64,000 nt of DNA from Clostridia bacterium (GTDB lineage Bacteria; Bacillota; Clostridia; Oscillospirales; CAG-272): the NCBI GenBank assembly GCA_017472305.1, contig JAFUQP010000007.1:69272-133271 (forward strand), read 5' to 3'. Positions within the stretch are counted from its first letter, which is position 1, and each line of letters starts with the position of its first letter. The notes under the pieces were generated by a model. That model searched no databases, was not told the origin of the DNA, and was given only the letters and a program-made list of their open reading frames with translations. The position numbers were made by a program, and so were the translations under genes. Positions 50,731-59,493 of the stretch are shown in pieces.

Positions 50731-51696
50731 TTAGTTATCTAAAGTACGGAAGATTTCTGCCCAGACGTTTTCGTCCTGCTCGGTCATTCTGTAAAAGTCA
50801 AAGTGTGAGATGAAAGCCGCTTTCTCTTCGCTTGTAGAAAGCTTACCTTCCTTTACTGCTCTGTCGTGCTCCTTCATAAAGGCTTCCTTGTAATAGACCG
50901 CCTCGCGCGTATAGTTCGGATTATGGTTTTTCCCCTTCACGGTGAGAAGCCTTACGTTTTCCCTGCCTTCCGCTACTCTCATAAGCTTCCTAAAATGCCT
51001 TGAGTAGCTGACTGTTTTATCGTCTGTGGAGTGAATAAGAAGGACTCTTGCATCTGTTTTTGAAATTGCGTCAAGAGCCGATGCTGCAACGTATTCGGGA
51101 GATGCCTCTGCCTCGAGGGCGTAGAGGGTTCGCCTTGCTTTGGTGAAGAAGAACGGAATAACCTGTCTTTGCATATCGCGCACCGAGATAAAGCCGGACA
51201 GGCACACCGCCGCCTCAATATCAGGGTGCAGAGCTAGGATATTCATAGTGGAAAATCCGCCCCAGCTATGCCCGAATACCGATATTTTAAGCGAGGAATA
51301 CTCGGGGCAGGCTTTAATGCTCGTAATGCAGGCATCAAGGTCGGAAAGCGAGCCTGCAAAGCCGCCGATGTTCTCTCCCTCAGACTCGGTGCAGCCCGTA
51401 TGGTCGTAAGAATAGACGAGATATCCGTGCCTTGCGAGCATTTCAATCTCTCGCATATAGGCTCTGTGTCCCATACCCATTCCGTGGTCCAGTATTACGA
51501 GTCTGTTTGCTATTGGATTTTCATAGCTGTAAAAATTGCCCGAAAGCTTATCGCCTTTTTTATTCTTGAAGGAAAAGGGCGTGGCGCAAAGCCCCGGAAA
51601 ATCCGCCGCGGAGAAATAGAATATGCTGCCGTCGTCATCATGGCGGCGAAAAAGAGTGCTCTTGTATATTTTTACAACAGTATCGGTTACCGACAT
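50731..51696 (-). CDS. Alpha/beta hydrolase (serine aminopeptidase / lysophospholipase-like)
   Basis: The 321 residues have an alpha/beta hydrolase core: LDHGMGMGHRAYMREIEMLARHGY, the nucleophile elbow GHSWGG (S144), LLIHSTDDKTV for the acid and GKNHNPN for the base. No signal peptide. Hydrolase_4/lysophospholipase-type sequences look like this; the substrate cannot be inferred. It lies 6 bp after tgt and ends the operon that begins with the AraC gene at 62169. Confidence 0.85.
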   Translation of the reverse strand: MSVTDTVVKIYKSTLFRRHDDDGSIFYFSAADFPGLCATPFSFKNKKGDKLSGNFYSYENPIANRLVILDHGMGMGHRAYMREIEMLARHGYLVYSYDHTGCTESEGENIGGFAGSLSDLDACITSIKACPEYSSLKISVFGHSWGGFSTMNILALHPDIEAAVCLSGFISVRDMQRQVIPFFFTKARRTLYALEAEASPEYVAASALDAISKTDARVLLIHSTDDKTVSYSRHFRKLMRVAEGRENVRLLTVKGKNHNPNYTREAVYYKEAFMKEHDRAVKEGKLSTSEEKAAFISHFDFYRMTEQDENVWAEIFRTLDN

Positions 51697-51702
51697 TCTT
51701 CC

Positions 51703-52845
51703 TTAATCCTTTCTGCGCTCTGCAAGCGCGTCGCGGTAGGTGTTATAAAATTCCGTGTATCTTCCCTCGTCGAGCGCATCTCGTATCTTCTGCATAAGCT
51801 CGTTATAGAAATAGAGGTTATGAAGCACAGCAAGCCTCATACCGAGCGCCTCGCGAGCCTTGAAGAGGTGTCTTATATAGGCTCTCGAATAGTGCTTGCA
51901 GGCAGGACAGGAGCATTCCTCTGCTATCGGACGTGGGTCCTCTGCGTACTTTTCATTGAGCAGATTAATCTTTCCGCGCCAGGTAAAGAGATTGCCGTGA
52001 CGTGCATTTCTCGAGGGCATTACGCAGTCGAAGAAATCTACGCCGCGATAGACAGCCTCAACAATATTCTGAGGTGTTCCGACACCCATAAGATATCTTG
52101 GCTTATCGACAGGCATATACGGCTCGACGGTATCGATAATATGATACATAACGTCTGTTTCCTCACCGACCGCAAGACCTCCTATAGCATAGCCGTCGCA
52201 GGGGATTTCTCTTATCTCTTTCATATTTTCAATTCTTAAGTCGTCGTATGTGCCGCCCTGATTAATGCCGAAGAGAAGCTGATTTTTGTTTACAGTATCA
52301 TCTCTCGCGTTAAGTCTGTCCATCTCCTCGCGACAGCGGCGAAGCCAGCGGATTGTTCTCTCGTGGGACGCCTTTACGTACTGATAAGGCGCAGGATTTT
52401 CTACGCACTCGTCAAACGCCATAGCAATAGTCGAGCCGAGGTGCGACTGTATCTGCATAGACTCCTCCGGGCCCATAAAAATGCGCTTACCATCCATATG
52501 CGAGTTGAAGGCTACCCCCTCCTCGGTTATTTTACGGAGCTTCGCAAGCGAGAATACCTGAAATCCGCCCGAGTCGGTAAGTATGGGCTTATCCCAATTG
52601 ATGAATTTATGCAGACCGCCCATACGGTATATAAGGTCGTCGCCCGGGCGAATATGAAGGTGATAGGTGTTGGAAAGCTCTACCTGACAGTTGACGTCAA
52701 GAAGGTCCTTTGTTGATATTCCGCCCTTGATTGCGGCGCTCGTGCCTACGTTCATAAACACCGGAGTTTCGATTACACCGTGCACCGTTTCAAATCTCGC
52801 GCGGCGCGCGCGTCCTTCGGTTTTGAGAAGTGTGAATTTTGCCAT
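51703..52845 (-). CDS. tgt: tRNA-guanine transglycosylase
   Basis: Exchanges G34 for preQ1 in tRNAs with GUN anticodons. The 380-residue TIM barrel has the catalytic DSGGFQVFSL, QSHLGSTIAMAFDEC, FGINQGGTYDDLR, GYAIGGLAVGE, PRYLMGVGTP and the zinc site with CSCPACKHYSRAYIRHLF. The ATG at 52845 is preferred; an extension to 52869 lacks a site. No queA is adjacent. Confidence 0.95.
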   Translation of the reverse strand: MAKFTLLKTEGRARRARFETVHGVIETPVFMNVGTSAAIKGGISTKDLLDVNCQVELSNTYHLHIRPGDDLIYRMGGLHKFINWDKPILTDSGGFQVFSLAKLRKITEEGVAFNSHMDGKRIFMGPEESMQIQSHLGSTIAMAFDECVENPAPYQYVKASHERTIRWLRRCREEMDRLNARDDTVNKNQLLFGINQGGTYDDLRIENMKEIREIPCDGYAIGGLAVGEETDVMYHIIDTVEPYMPVDKPRYLMGVGTPQNIVEAVYRGVDFFDCVMPSRNARHGNLFTWRGKINLLNEKYAEDPRPIAEECSCPACKHYSRAYIRHLFKAREALGMRLAVLHNLYFYNELMQKIRDALDEGRYTEFYNTYRDALAERRKD

Positions 52846-52928
52846 TTTACAGCCTTTCTTTGTTGCCAAGTTTTTCTTCGCAGGGGTACACCGTTACTGT
52901 GCAGCTATCCTAAAAAAAGCTTTGGCAA

Positions 52929-54953
52929 TTATTTTATTCTGTCAAACTGCCTGTCAAGCTCTCTTTTCGTGAGCTTATAGGCAATCGGTCTGCCGTGGGG
53001 GCAAACAATTATATCGGGCATAGAGAGAACTTTTTCGACAAGCCATCGAGTAACCGCGGCATCGTATTTTCTGCCGCCCTTGATAGCCGCCTTGCAGGCT
53101 ACCTGATACAGCGCCTTCTCTCTTCTTATTCCGTCGGTTATCGCAGGATTTCCCCTGCCCTCTATAATCTCGTCGGTCATCTTAACGAAAAGCGTTTCGG
53201 CATCGGCGGCACTTACGGCATCGGGTATAGCGGTAAGATTTACACTGCTTGCATCAAGCGAGAAATCAAATCCCACCGAGGAAAGCTCCTCCTTGTATTC
53301 CTCTGCAACAGAGCGCTCCTCGGGAGAAAGAATAACAGTTATCGGGAGTATAAGGACCTGTGAGGTAACGGCTCCGTCCCTTTCCTTTTGCTTTTTGAGG
53401 TCCTCAAAAATTACTCTTTCGTGCGCTGCGTGCTTGTCAATTATAAGAAGCTCGCCCTCGCACTCTACGATAACGTAGCAATCAAAGGCTTCGCCTACAA
53501 TGCGATGCTCGGGAGCTTTTTCCGTCGGCTCGGGTGTGGGGCTTGTAGCCATAGGCTCGGGGGTTGCCTCGGTTTTTGGAGTATAGTCGGCACTTGGCCT
53601 TGCAGTATTATACTTTTCAAGTATTTCAAGCGAGGTTTTGGGTGTCAGTGACGGCTTGCTTTCCTCTCTGCGAGTATAGCTGCCAAAGGCGTTAGACGCC
53701 TTTATTGGGCGAGAGTAATCGCTCTGCGTGCTGCCGCCTGCAAGGTCGGCATATTTTATAGGAGCAGAAGCTTCCTTACCCCCTGTAGCCGTATCTCGAC
53801 GCGCATCTGCTATCGGTGCTCTTGAAGCAGGGGTAGGCTCTACCCTTTTTTCAGTGGTAAATGAAATCTGCTCGCCCTTTGTGCTTTGTCCTATCGGAAC
53901 AAAGGCAGATAGCGGGTTCTTCTCGCCCGTCCTGCCCTTAGACAGTGTCATCTCGGGGCGGTATTCGTATTCCTCGAGAGCACGCTTGACGGTGTAGTAT
54001 ACCGCCTCGAACACGGGCTGCTCGTTTGCGAACTTGACCTCGAGCTTCGCGGGGTGAACGTTTACGTCAACCGTCCTCGGGTTCATCTCAAGGAAAAGAA
54101 CGCAGGCAGGAAAGCATTCGGGAGCTATGTAAGAGGTATACGCCTTCTCCAGTGCTGCCATAGCGGTAAGGCTCTTGACGTAGCGGCCGTTTATGAAGAT
54201 ATTCTCGAGGTTTCTGTTCTTTCTGACGTTGTCGCTTCTGCCGATATATCCGTGTACCCTTATTCCGTTAGCGGTTCCCTCCGCCTTTATCAGCTTCGAT
54301 GCAAAGTCCTTACCGAATACCGCGTATACCGTATTCATAAGGTCGCCGTCGCCGGGAGTGCTGAACCGCTCCTCGCCGTCAACAGTGAACTGAATTGCGA
54401 TATCCGGTCGGGAGAGCGCCACCTTCTCGATAAGAGCCGATACGTTCATTGCCTCGGTTGAGTCCTTTTTTAAGAACTTGCGCCTTGCGGGAACATTGAA
54501 GAAAAGGTTTTCAACCACAACCGTCGTACCGTCGGAGCAGCCGACCTCGGAAATATCGAGAATTCTGCCGCCCTCCGAGGTAAGCATAGAGCCGACCTCC
54601 GCCTCGCGGGTTTTGGTTATTATCGTAACCTCGGACACCGAGGAAATAGCGGCAAGCGCCTCTCCGCGGAAGCCGAGCGTGGTTATTCCGTCAAGGTCGT
54701 CGCGCGAGCTTATCTTACTCGTAGCGTGCCTTTTGAGCGCAACCGGCAGGTCCTCGCGGTCAATTCCCGAGCCGTTATCGGTAACGCGAATGAGCGCAAC
54801 TCCGCCGCGCTTAATCTCGGTTACTATTTTGGTAGCTCCCGAGTCTATTGAGTTTTCTATAAGCTCCTTAAGCACAGACGACGGCCGCTCGACCACCTCG
54901 CCTGCGGCTATAAGGTTGGCTATTTCGAAATCAAGTACGTTAATTTTTCCCAT
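52929..54953 (-). CDS. mutL: DNA mismatch repair protein MutL
   Basis: ATP-dependent matchmaker and nicking endonuclease. The 674 residues have GHKL motifs (IAAGEVVERPSSVLKELIENSIDSGA, DNGSGI, TLGFRGEAL), a low-complexity linker (about 340-470, rich in Thr, Pro, Ser), and a C-terminal domain with DKHAAHER (the endonuclease motif DQHAxxER with Lys at the second position) and CPHGRP. GAGGAGA precedes the ATG. mutS lies 77 bp upstream. Confidence 0.95.
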   Translation of the reverse strand: MGKINVLDFEIANLIAAGEVVERPSSVLKELIENSIDSGATKIVTEIKRGGVALIRVTDNGSGIDREDLPVALKRHATSKISSRDDLDGITTLGFRGEALAAISSVSEVTIITKTREAEVGSMLTSEGGRILDISEVGCSDGTTVVVENLFFNVPARRKFLKKDSTEAMNVSALIEKVALSRPDIAIQFTVDGEERFSTPGDGDLMNTVYAVFGKDFASKLIKAEGTANGIRVHGYIGRSDNVRKNRNLENIFINGRYVKSLTAMAALEKAYTSYIAPECFPACVLFLEMNPRTVDVNVHPAKLEVKFANEQPVFEAVYYTVKRALEEYEYRPEMTLSKGRTGEKNPLSAFVPIGQSTKGEQISFTTEKRVEPTPASRAPIADARRDTATGGKEASAPIKYADLAGGSTQSDYSRPIKASNAFGSYTRREESKPSLTPKTSLEILEKYNTARPSADYTPKTEATPEPMATSPTPEPTEKAPEHRIVGEAFDCYVIVECEGELLIIDKHAAHERVIFEDLKKQKERDGAVTSQVLILPITVILSPEERSVAEEYKEELSSVGFDFSLDASSVNLTAIPDAVSAADAETLFVKMTDEIIEGRGNPAITDGIRREKALYQVACKAAIKGGRKYDAAVTRWLVEKVLSMPDIIVCPHGRPIAYKLTKRELDRQFDRIK

Positions 54954-55029
54954 TTGTTTCTCCTCTGGGAGTTTTTTTAGGTATCGCCTTCTCTGCCTTG
55001 CATAAGGCGTTCGGAGTGCCTCTTTAAGG

Positions 55030-57654
55030 TCAGGAAAGAAGCTTCTTTAATTCAAAGAGTAAATTCATAGCCTCGATGGGAGTCATTGTGTTGAGGTCGC
55101 ACTCTCTGATTTTGTCTGCCGCCTCGTAGTCCTTCGAGCTGCTTATCGAGGAAAGAAGGTCGGGCTCTCTTTCTGCACTCGCAGACGTCGGGCGCTGTAC
55201 AGGAGCCTCGGACTCGATGCTCTTTAATATTTCCTTTGCGCGCTTTACAACCTCTTGGGGCACACCCGCAAGCTTTGCAACCTCTATACCGTAGGAGTCG
55301 TCGGTGCCGCCTCTTACGATTTTACGGAGGAAAATTACAGAGTCTGCTCTCTTCTTTGCAGCTATATTGTAATTGACTATTCCCTCAAACTGCTCTTCCA
55401 TATCGGTAAGCTCGTGGTAATGAGTCGCAAAGAGGGTTTTTGCTCCGATTTTCTTCGAGTAGGTATATTCAACGACGGCTCTCGCAATCGCCATTCCGTC
55501 GTAGGTGCTCGTTCCCCTTCCCACCTCGTCATAGATTATAAGTGAGCGCTTTGTCGCGTTCTTAAGTATCGTTGCGACCTCGCTCATCTCGAGCATAAAG
55601 GTAGACTGTCCCGAGGCAAGGTCATCAGATGCGCCGACTCGGGTAAATACCTTGTCAACTATACCGATACGCGCCTCCTTTGCCGGAACGAAGGAGCCTA
55701 TCTGCGCCATAATCGTTATTATGGCAACCTGCCTCATATAGGTGGATTTACCCGCCATATTGGGGCCTGTGATTATCATTATTTTGTTTGCCGAGGTATC
55801 AAGATGGGTGTCGTTTGGAACGAAATAAGAGTCCGACACGAACTTTTCCACAACAGGGTGCCTTCCGTCCTTGATAACAATATCGGTTGAAATATCAATC
55901 TCGGGACAAACGTAGTTGTTCTTTGCCGCAACGGTGGCAAGCGAAATAAAGACGTCAAGCTCGGCAACAATTGCGGCAGTCTTTCTTATTCTGTCGCGGT
56001 TGTCGGCGATGTAGCCGCGAAGGCTGTCGAATATTTCGTATTCAAGCGAAACGAGCTTATCGTCAGCCGAGAAAATGGTGTTCTCCATTTCCTTAAGCTC
56101 GTCGGTTATATAACGCTCGCTGTTGACGAGGGTTTGCTTTCTGACAAATCTTGCGGGAACCTGGTCAATAAATGACTTCGATACCTCTATATAGTAGCCG
56201 AATACCTTGTTGTAGTCAACCTTCAAGGTCTTTATGCCCGTCGCTTCCTTCTCACGCTCCTCGATTGAAGCCATAATGTCGGTGCCGCCATTCTTTATAG
56301 AGCGGTAATAATCGACGTCGGCGTTGAAGCCCTCGCGTATCATTCCGCCCTCGCGGATTGTAAGGGGCAGTGTATCTACTATCGCCCTTGCAAGAAGGTC
56401 GGACATATCGTCAAGTGTATCAAGCTCGGAGATATCCGCCCTTAGGTTATCCGACGGGAGTGTCGAGGCTATAGCCTTGATTACGGGAAGATTTTCAATG
56501 CTTAGGTATATCGCGCGAAGGTCCCTTGCGTTTGCCGTGCCGTATACCGCCTTTGCGGTAAGTCTTTCGATATCAAGCATTGTGGAGAGAAGCTCCGAAA
56601 GCTCGTCGCGCTCTTTTCTTGATTTCACAAGCGCACCGACGGCAGACTGACGGTGAAGTATCGCGGCAGGGTCAACGAGAGGACGCAGAAGCCAGGAGCG
56701 AATAAGCCTTGCTCCCATTGCTGTTTTCGTCTTATCAAGCACCCACAGAAGCGAGCCGCGCTTTTCCTTATTACGCATTGACTCGGTAAGCTCAAGATTT
56801 CTTCTCGTATTCATATCGAGGTCAAGATACTGCCCTCTCGAGTAGACGCTCACCTCTTTTGCAAAGGCAACCTCGGTCTTTTGCGTTTCCTCAATATAAA
56901 GAAGCAGCGAGCCGACGCTCATCATAAGCTCGGGGCTTTCAAGCTTCGATACCTCATCCCCGAAAATTCTCGCTGTAACAGCCTTTGCCCTCTCAAAGGC
57001 AAAAAGCCTTGTCGCGTTATCGGTTATCATTGTACCGAAGCGCTCTTTTGCGAAGTCACACACGCCCTTACATTCCGACGCGGGAAGGTTGAGTATTATC
57101 TCAGAGGGCTGGTATGCTGCTATCTCATTCTTTATAAGAGTTTCAAATTCCTCGCCGTCAAAATAAGTGGCAAAGACCTCACCTGTCGATATATCTGCTG
57201 CGGCAACGCCTGCGTTACCCTTGCCAAGACATACGGACAGAAGGAAATTGTTCTTGCCCTCTGTAAGCAGCGTTGAGTCGGTAACGGTACCCGGAGTAAT
57301 TACCCTTGTTACCTCGCGCTTAACAAGCCCGACTGCCGCCTTCGGGTCACCTATCTGCTCGCATATTGCAACCTTTATTCCGCGTTCAACGAGCTTGCCG
57401 ATATGTACGTCGGACTTATGGAAGGGCACGCCGCACATTGCCGCGCGCTTTCCATCGCCGCAGTCTCTTGCCGTAAGCGTCAGCTCGAGCTCTCGCGAGG
57501 CTATTATAGCGTCCTCAAAGAAGCATTCGTAAAAGTCTCCAAGTCTGTAGAACAGTACGTAATCCTCATACTGCTCCTTAACCTCGAGATACTGCTTCAT
57601 CATTGGTGTTACGGTTTTAAGCTCTTTTCTGTTTTCAAGTACGATAGCCGCCAC
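55030..57654 (-). CDS. mutS: DNA mismatch repair protein MutS
   Basis: Mismatch-binding ATPase. The 874 residues show the N-terminal TPMMKQYLEVKEQYEDYVLFYRLGDFYECFFEDA including the FYE mismatch wedge, a lever/clamp region, Walker A GPNMAGKSTYMRQ, Walker B IYDEVGRGTSTYDG, and ATHYHEL. I take a GTG start at 57652-57654, seven bases after GGAGGT (57662-57667). Confidence 0.95.
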   Translation of the reverse strand: MAAIVLENRKELKTVTPMMKQYLEVKEQYEDYVLFYRLGDFYECFFEDAIIASRELELTLTARDCGDGKRAAMCGVPFHKSDVHIGKLVERGIKVAICEQIGDPKAAVGLVKREVTRVITPGTVTDSTLLTEGKNNFLLSVCLGKGNAGVAAADISTGEVFATYFDGEEFETLIKNEIAAYQPSEIILNLPASECKGVCDFAKERFGTMITDNATRLFAFERAKAVTARIFGDEVSKLESPELMMSVGSLLLYIEETQKTEVAFAKEVSVYSRGQYLDLDMNTRRNLELTESMRNKEKRGSLLWVLDKTKTAMGARLIRSWLLRPLVDPAAILHRQSAVGALVKSRKERDELSELLSTMLDIERLTAKAVYGTANARDLRAIYLSIENLPVIKAIASTLPSDNLRADISELDTLDDMSDLLARAIVDTLPLTIREGGMIREGFNADVDYYRSIKNGGTDIMASIEEREKEATGIKTLKVDYNKVFGYYIEVSKSFIDQVPARFVRKQTLVNSERYITDELKEMENTIFSADDKLVSLEYEIFDSLRGYIADNRDRIRKTAAIVAELDVFISLATVAAKNNYVCPEIDISTDIVIKDGRHPVVEKFVSDSYFVPNDTHLDTSANKIMIITGPNMAGKSTYMRQVAIITIMAQIGSFVPAKEARIGIVDKVFTRVGASDDLASGQSTFMLEMSEVATILKNATKRSLIIYDEVGRGTSTYDGMAIARAVVEYTYSKKIGAKTLFATHYHELTDMEEQFEGIVNYNIAAKKRADSVIFLRKIVRGGTDDSYGIEVAKLAGVPQEVVKRAKEILKSIESEAPVQRPTSASAEREPDLLSSISSSKDYEAADKIRECDLNTMTPIEAMNLLFELKKLLS

Positions 57655-57704
57655 GGCATCTACCTCCGTTTATATAGTCCGACGAAAAAGTTTCAACAAA
57701 TTGA

Positions 57705-58100
57705 TTAATGACAGCCCGAGCAGGTGGAGCAGTCGTGAGTACATTCCACAGGACGCTCACCCGTGATGCAGAACTTGATTTCGGCATTAACGTCTGCCAT
57801 AAGAGCGTTCATAGCCTTCTGCGCCTCGGCAAAGGCGATATACTTCGCACTCTTACCGATTTCGGTTCCCAGCTCCTCAATTCTGGCTCTGAGGTCGGCA
57901 ATTGCTCTTTCGTCTGCCTCCGAGGTTTCCTTTGAAAACTCCTGGCCGAGAAGCATTCTGTCGGTTTCATATTCGCTCATCTTCGCCTGAAGCTCTGCAT
58001 CTGCCTGAAAGGCTGCCTTTGTCGCTTCAAGATTTTTGATTTCATCGCTCTTTGCGATTTCTTCACCAAGTGCGTGAGCAAGCTCAATAATTTTAGTCAT
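57705..58100 (-). CDS. ricA: YlbF/YmcA family protein, probable RicA
   Basis: A 131-residue helical protein; the ATG at 58100 follows AAAGGAG. It lies between miaB and mutS as ymcA (ricA) does in Bacillus subtilis. RicA, with RicF and RicT, forms a complex that binds iron-sulfur clusters and controls RNase Y processing and competence/sporulation phosphorelay in Bacillus. The C-terminus is cysteine-rich (FCITG, then CTHDCSTCSGCH). In DUF964 proteins without such tails the function is unclear, so the name rests mainly on synteny. The end of miaB overlaps its start by 8 bp. Confidence 0.75.
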   Translation of the reverse strand: MTKIIELAHALGEEIAKSDEIKNLEATKAAFQADAELQAKMSEYETDRMLLGQEFSKETSEADERAIADLRARIEELGTEIGKSAKYIAFAEAQKAMNALMADVNAEIKFCITGERPVECTHDCSTCSGCH

Positions 58101-59493
58101 TATATTTTTCTCCTTTATCCTCGGTGCCGATAAGGTCAAAGGCACCGACCTTAATTATTTTTACGTTTAAAAATTCTCCGATTGTTGCGTTTTCAGCGGT
58201 GAAGTGTATCAGCTTTCCCTCTCCGCTTCTGCCTGTATAAACAGTCTTACCGTCGCGCTCCTCTGATGAGTAAACAAGCACTCTGAGGGTCTTTGAAAGG
58301 TAGCTCAGATTTTTTTCATAGGCAATCTCTCCCGAAAGTGAGAGAAGTCGCTCAAGCCGCTCTACCTTCACCGACTGCGAAAGTCGTCCTTCCATTTTCT
58401 CGGCGCGAGTCCCTGAGCGCGGGGAATATATGAAGGAATACACGTTGTCAAAGCGAAGCTTTTTTACTACCTCAAGGGTATCCTCGAAGTCCCCGTCACT
58501 CTCCCCGGGGAATCCGACTATAACGTCGGTGGAGAGGGCTATACCGTCTACCGCGCGGCGAAGCTTTTCTACCGTTTCCGTAAATTTCCCGACAGTATAG
58601 GTGCGGTTCATCGCCTTCAGTATCCTATCACTGCCCGACTGGAGCGGAAGGTGGAAGAAGGGTGCTATTTTACCCTTATGCTTTGCCAATACCGAAATAA
58701 GCTCGTCCGAGGTATCCTTCGGGTGGCTTGTCATAAAGCGTATTATGAAATCGCCATCAATTTCAGCAACCCTCGAGAGAAGCTCGGGGAATGTTATATC
58801 CGAGCGGTAGGAATTGACGTTCTGTCCGAGTAGCGTAATCTCCTTGACGCCCGAGCTGACAAGAGAGCTGCATTCCTCAAGAATTTTACCGCTGTCGCGG
58901 CTTCTCTCCCTTCCTCGTACGTAAGGAACGATGCAGTAGGAGCAGAAGTTGTTGCAGCCGTACATAATCGAAACCCACGCGGAGTGAGCGCTTCTTCGGC
59001 TGACGGGAAGCCCCTCGGTTATCTCGGGGTTATCCTCGGGAAGAAGGAAGCGGCGCTTGCCGCCGGCAAGGCAGCCAAAGACAAGCTCGGGGAATTTATC
59101 GAGCGACGAGGGCTCGAGAGTAAAGCTTACGTAATGGAAATCCTCTTTGATTTTCTGCGCTACGGCAGGCTCTGCCGCCATACACCCGACGACGGCTATT
59201 ACCGTATCGGGGCTCTGTCGCTTTCTTGCCTTGAAGCCGCCGAGAAGTGACAGCGCTTTCATTTCGGCGTGCTCGCGTATCGCGCAGGTGTTGACGACTA
59301 TGAGATCGGCTTCATCGGGGGTGTCGGTTTCGGTATAGCCCATTTCTCTTGCCATACCTAGTATGCGCTCACTGTCTGCCTCGTTCTGCTGGCAGCCGAA
59401 GGTTCTGACGTAAACACGCACAGCCCTTCCACTGTTGAGGGCATAAGCCTTTTCTATATAATCCTTAAAGCCCTGCGTTTCAGTTCTGCTCAT
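58093..59493 (-). CDS. miaB: tRNA-2-methylthio-N6-dimethylallyladenosine synthase MiaB
   Basis: Radical-SAM methylthiotransferase acting on i6A37 of tRNAs. The 466 residues have the three N-terminal cysteines of the auxiliary cluster (FGCQQNE, NTCAIREHAE, VVGCMA), the radical SAM CxxxCxxC in MYGCNNFCSYCIVPYVRGRERSR, and a C-terminal TRAM domain (VLVYSSEERDGKTVYTGRSGEGKLIHF). ATG at 59493 lies inside the end of dxs (14-bp overlap). Confidence 0.95.
   Translation of the reverse strand: MSRTETQGFKDYIEKAYALNSGRAVRVYVRTFGCQQNEADSERILGMAREMGYTETDTPDEADLIVVNTCAIREHAEMKALSLLGGFKARKRQSPDTVIAVVGCMAAEPAVAQKIKEDFHYVSFTLEPSSLDKFPELVFGCLAGGKRRFLLPEDNPEITEGLPVSRRSAHSAWVSIMYGCNNFCSYCIVPYVRGRERSRDSGKILEECSSLVSSGVKEITLLGQNVNSYRSDITFPELLSRVAEIDGDFIIRFMTSHPKDTSDELISVLAKHKGKIAPFFHLPLQSGSDRILKAMNRTYTVGKFTETVEKLRRAVDGIALSTDVIVGFPGESDGDFEDTLEVVKKLRFDNVYSFIYSPRSGTRAEKMEGRLSQSVKVERLERLLSLSGEIAYEKNLSYLSKTLRVLVYSSEERDGKTVYTGRSGEGKLIHFTAENATIGEFLNVKIIKVGAFDLIGTEDKGEKYND

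Noticed and set aside
51268..52239. 323-codon plus-strand ORF over the hydrolase and tgt
   Set aside because: It spans the ends of two clear minus-strand genes and has no ribosome site or recognisable domain.
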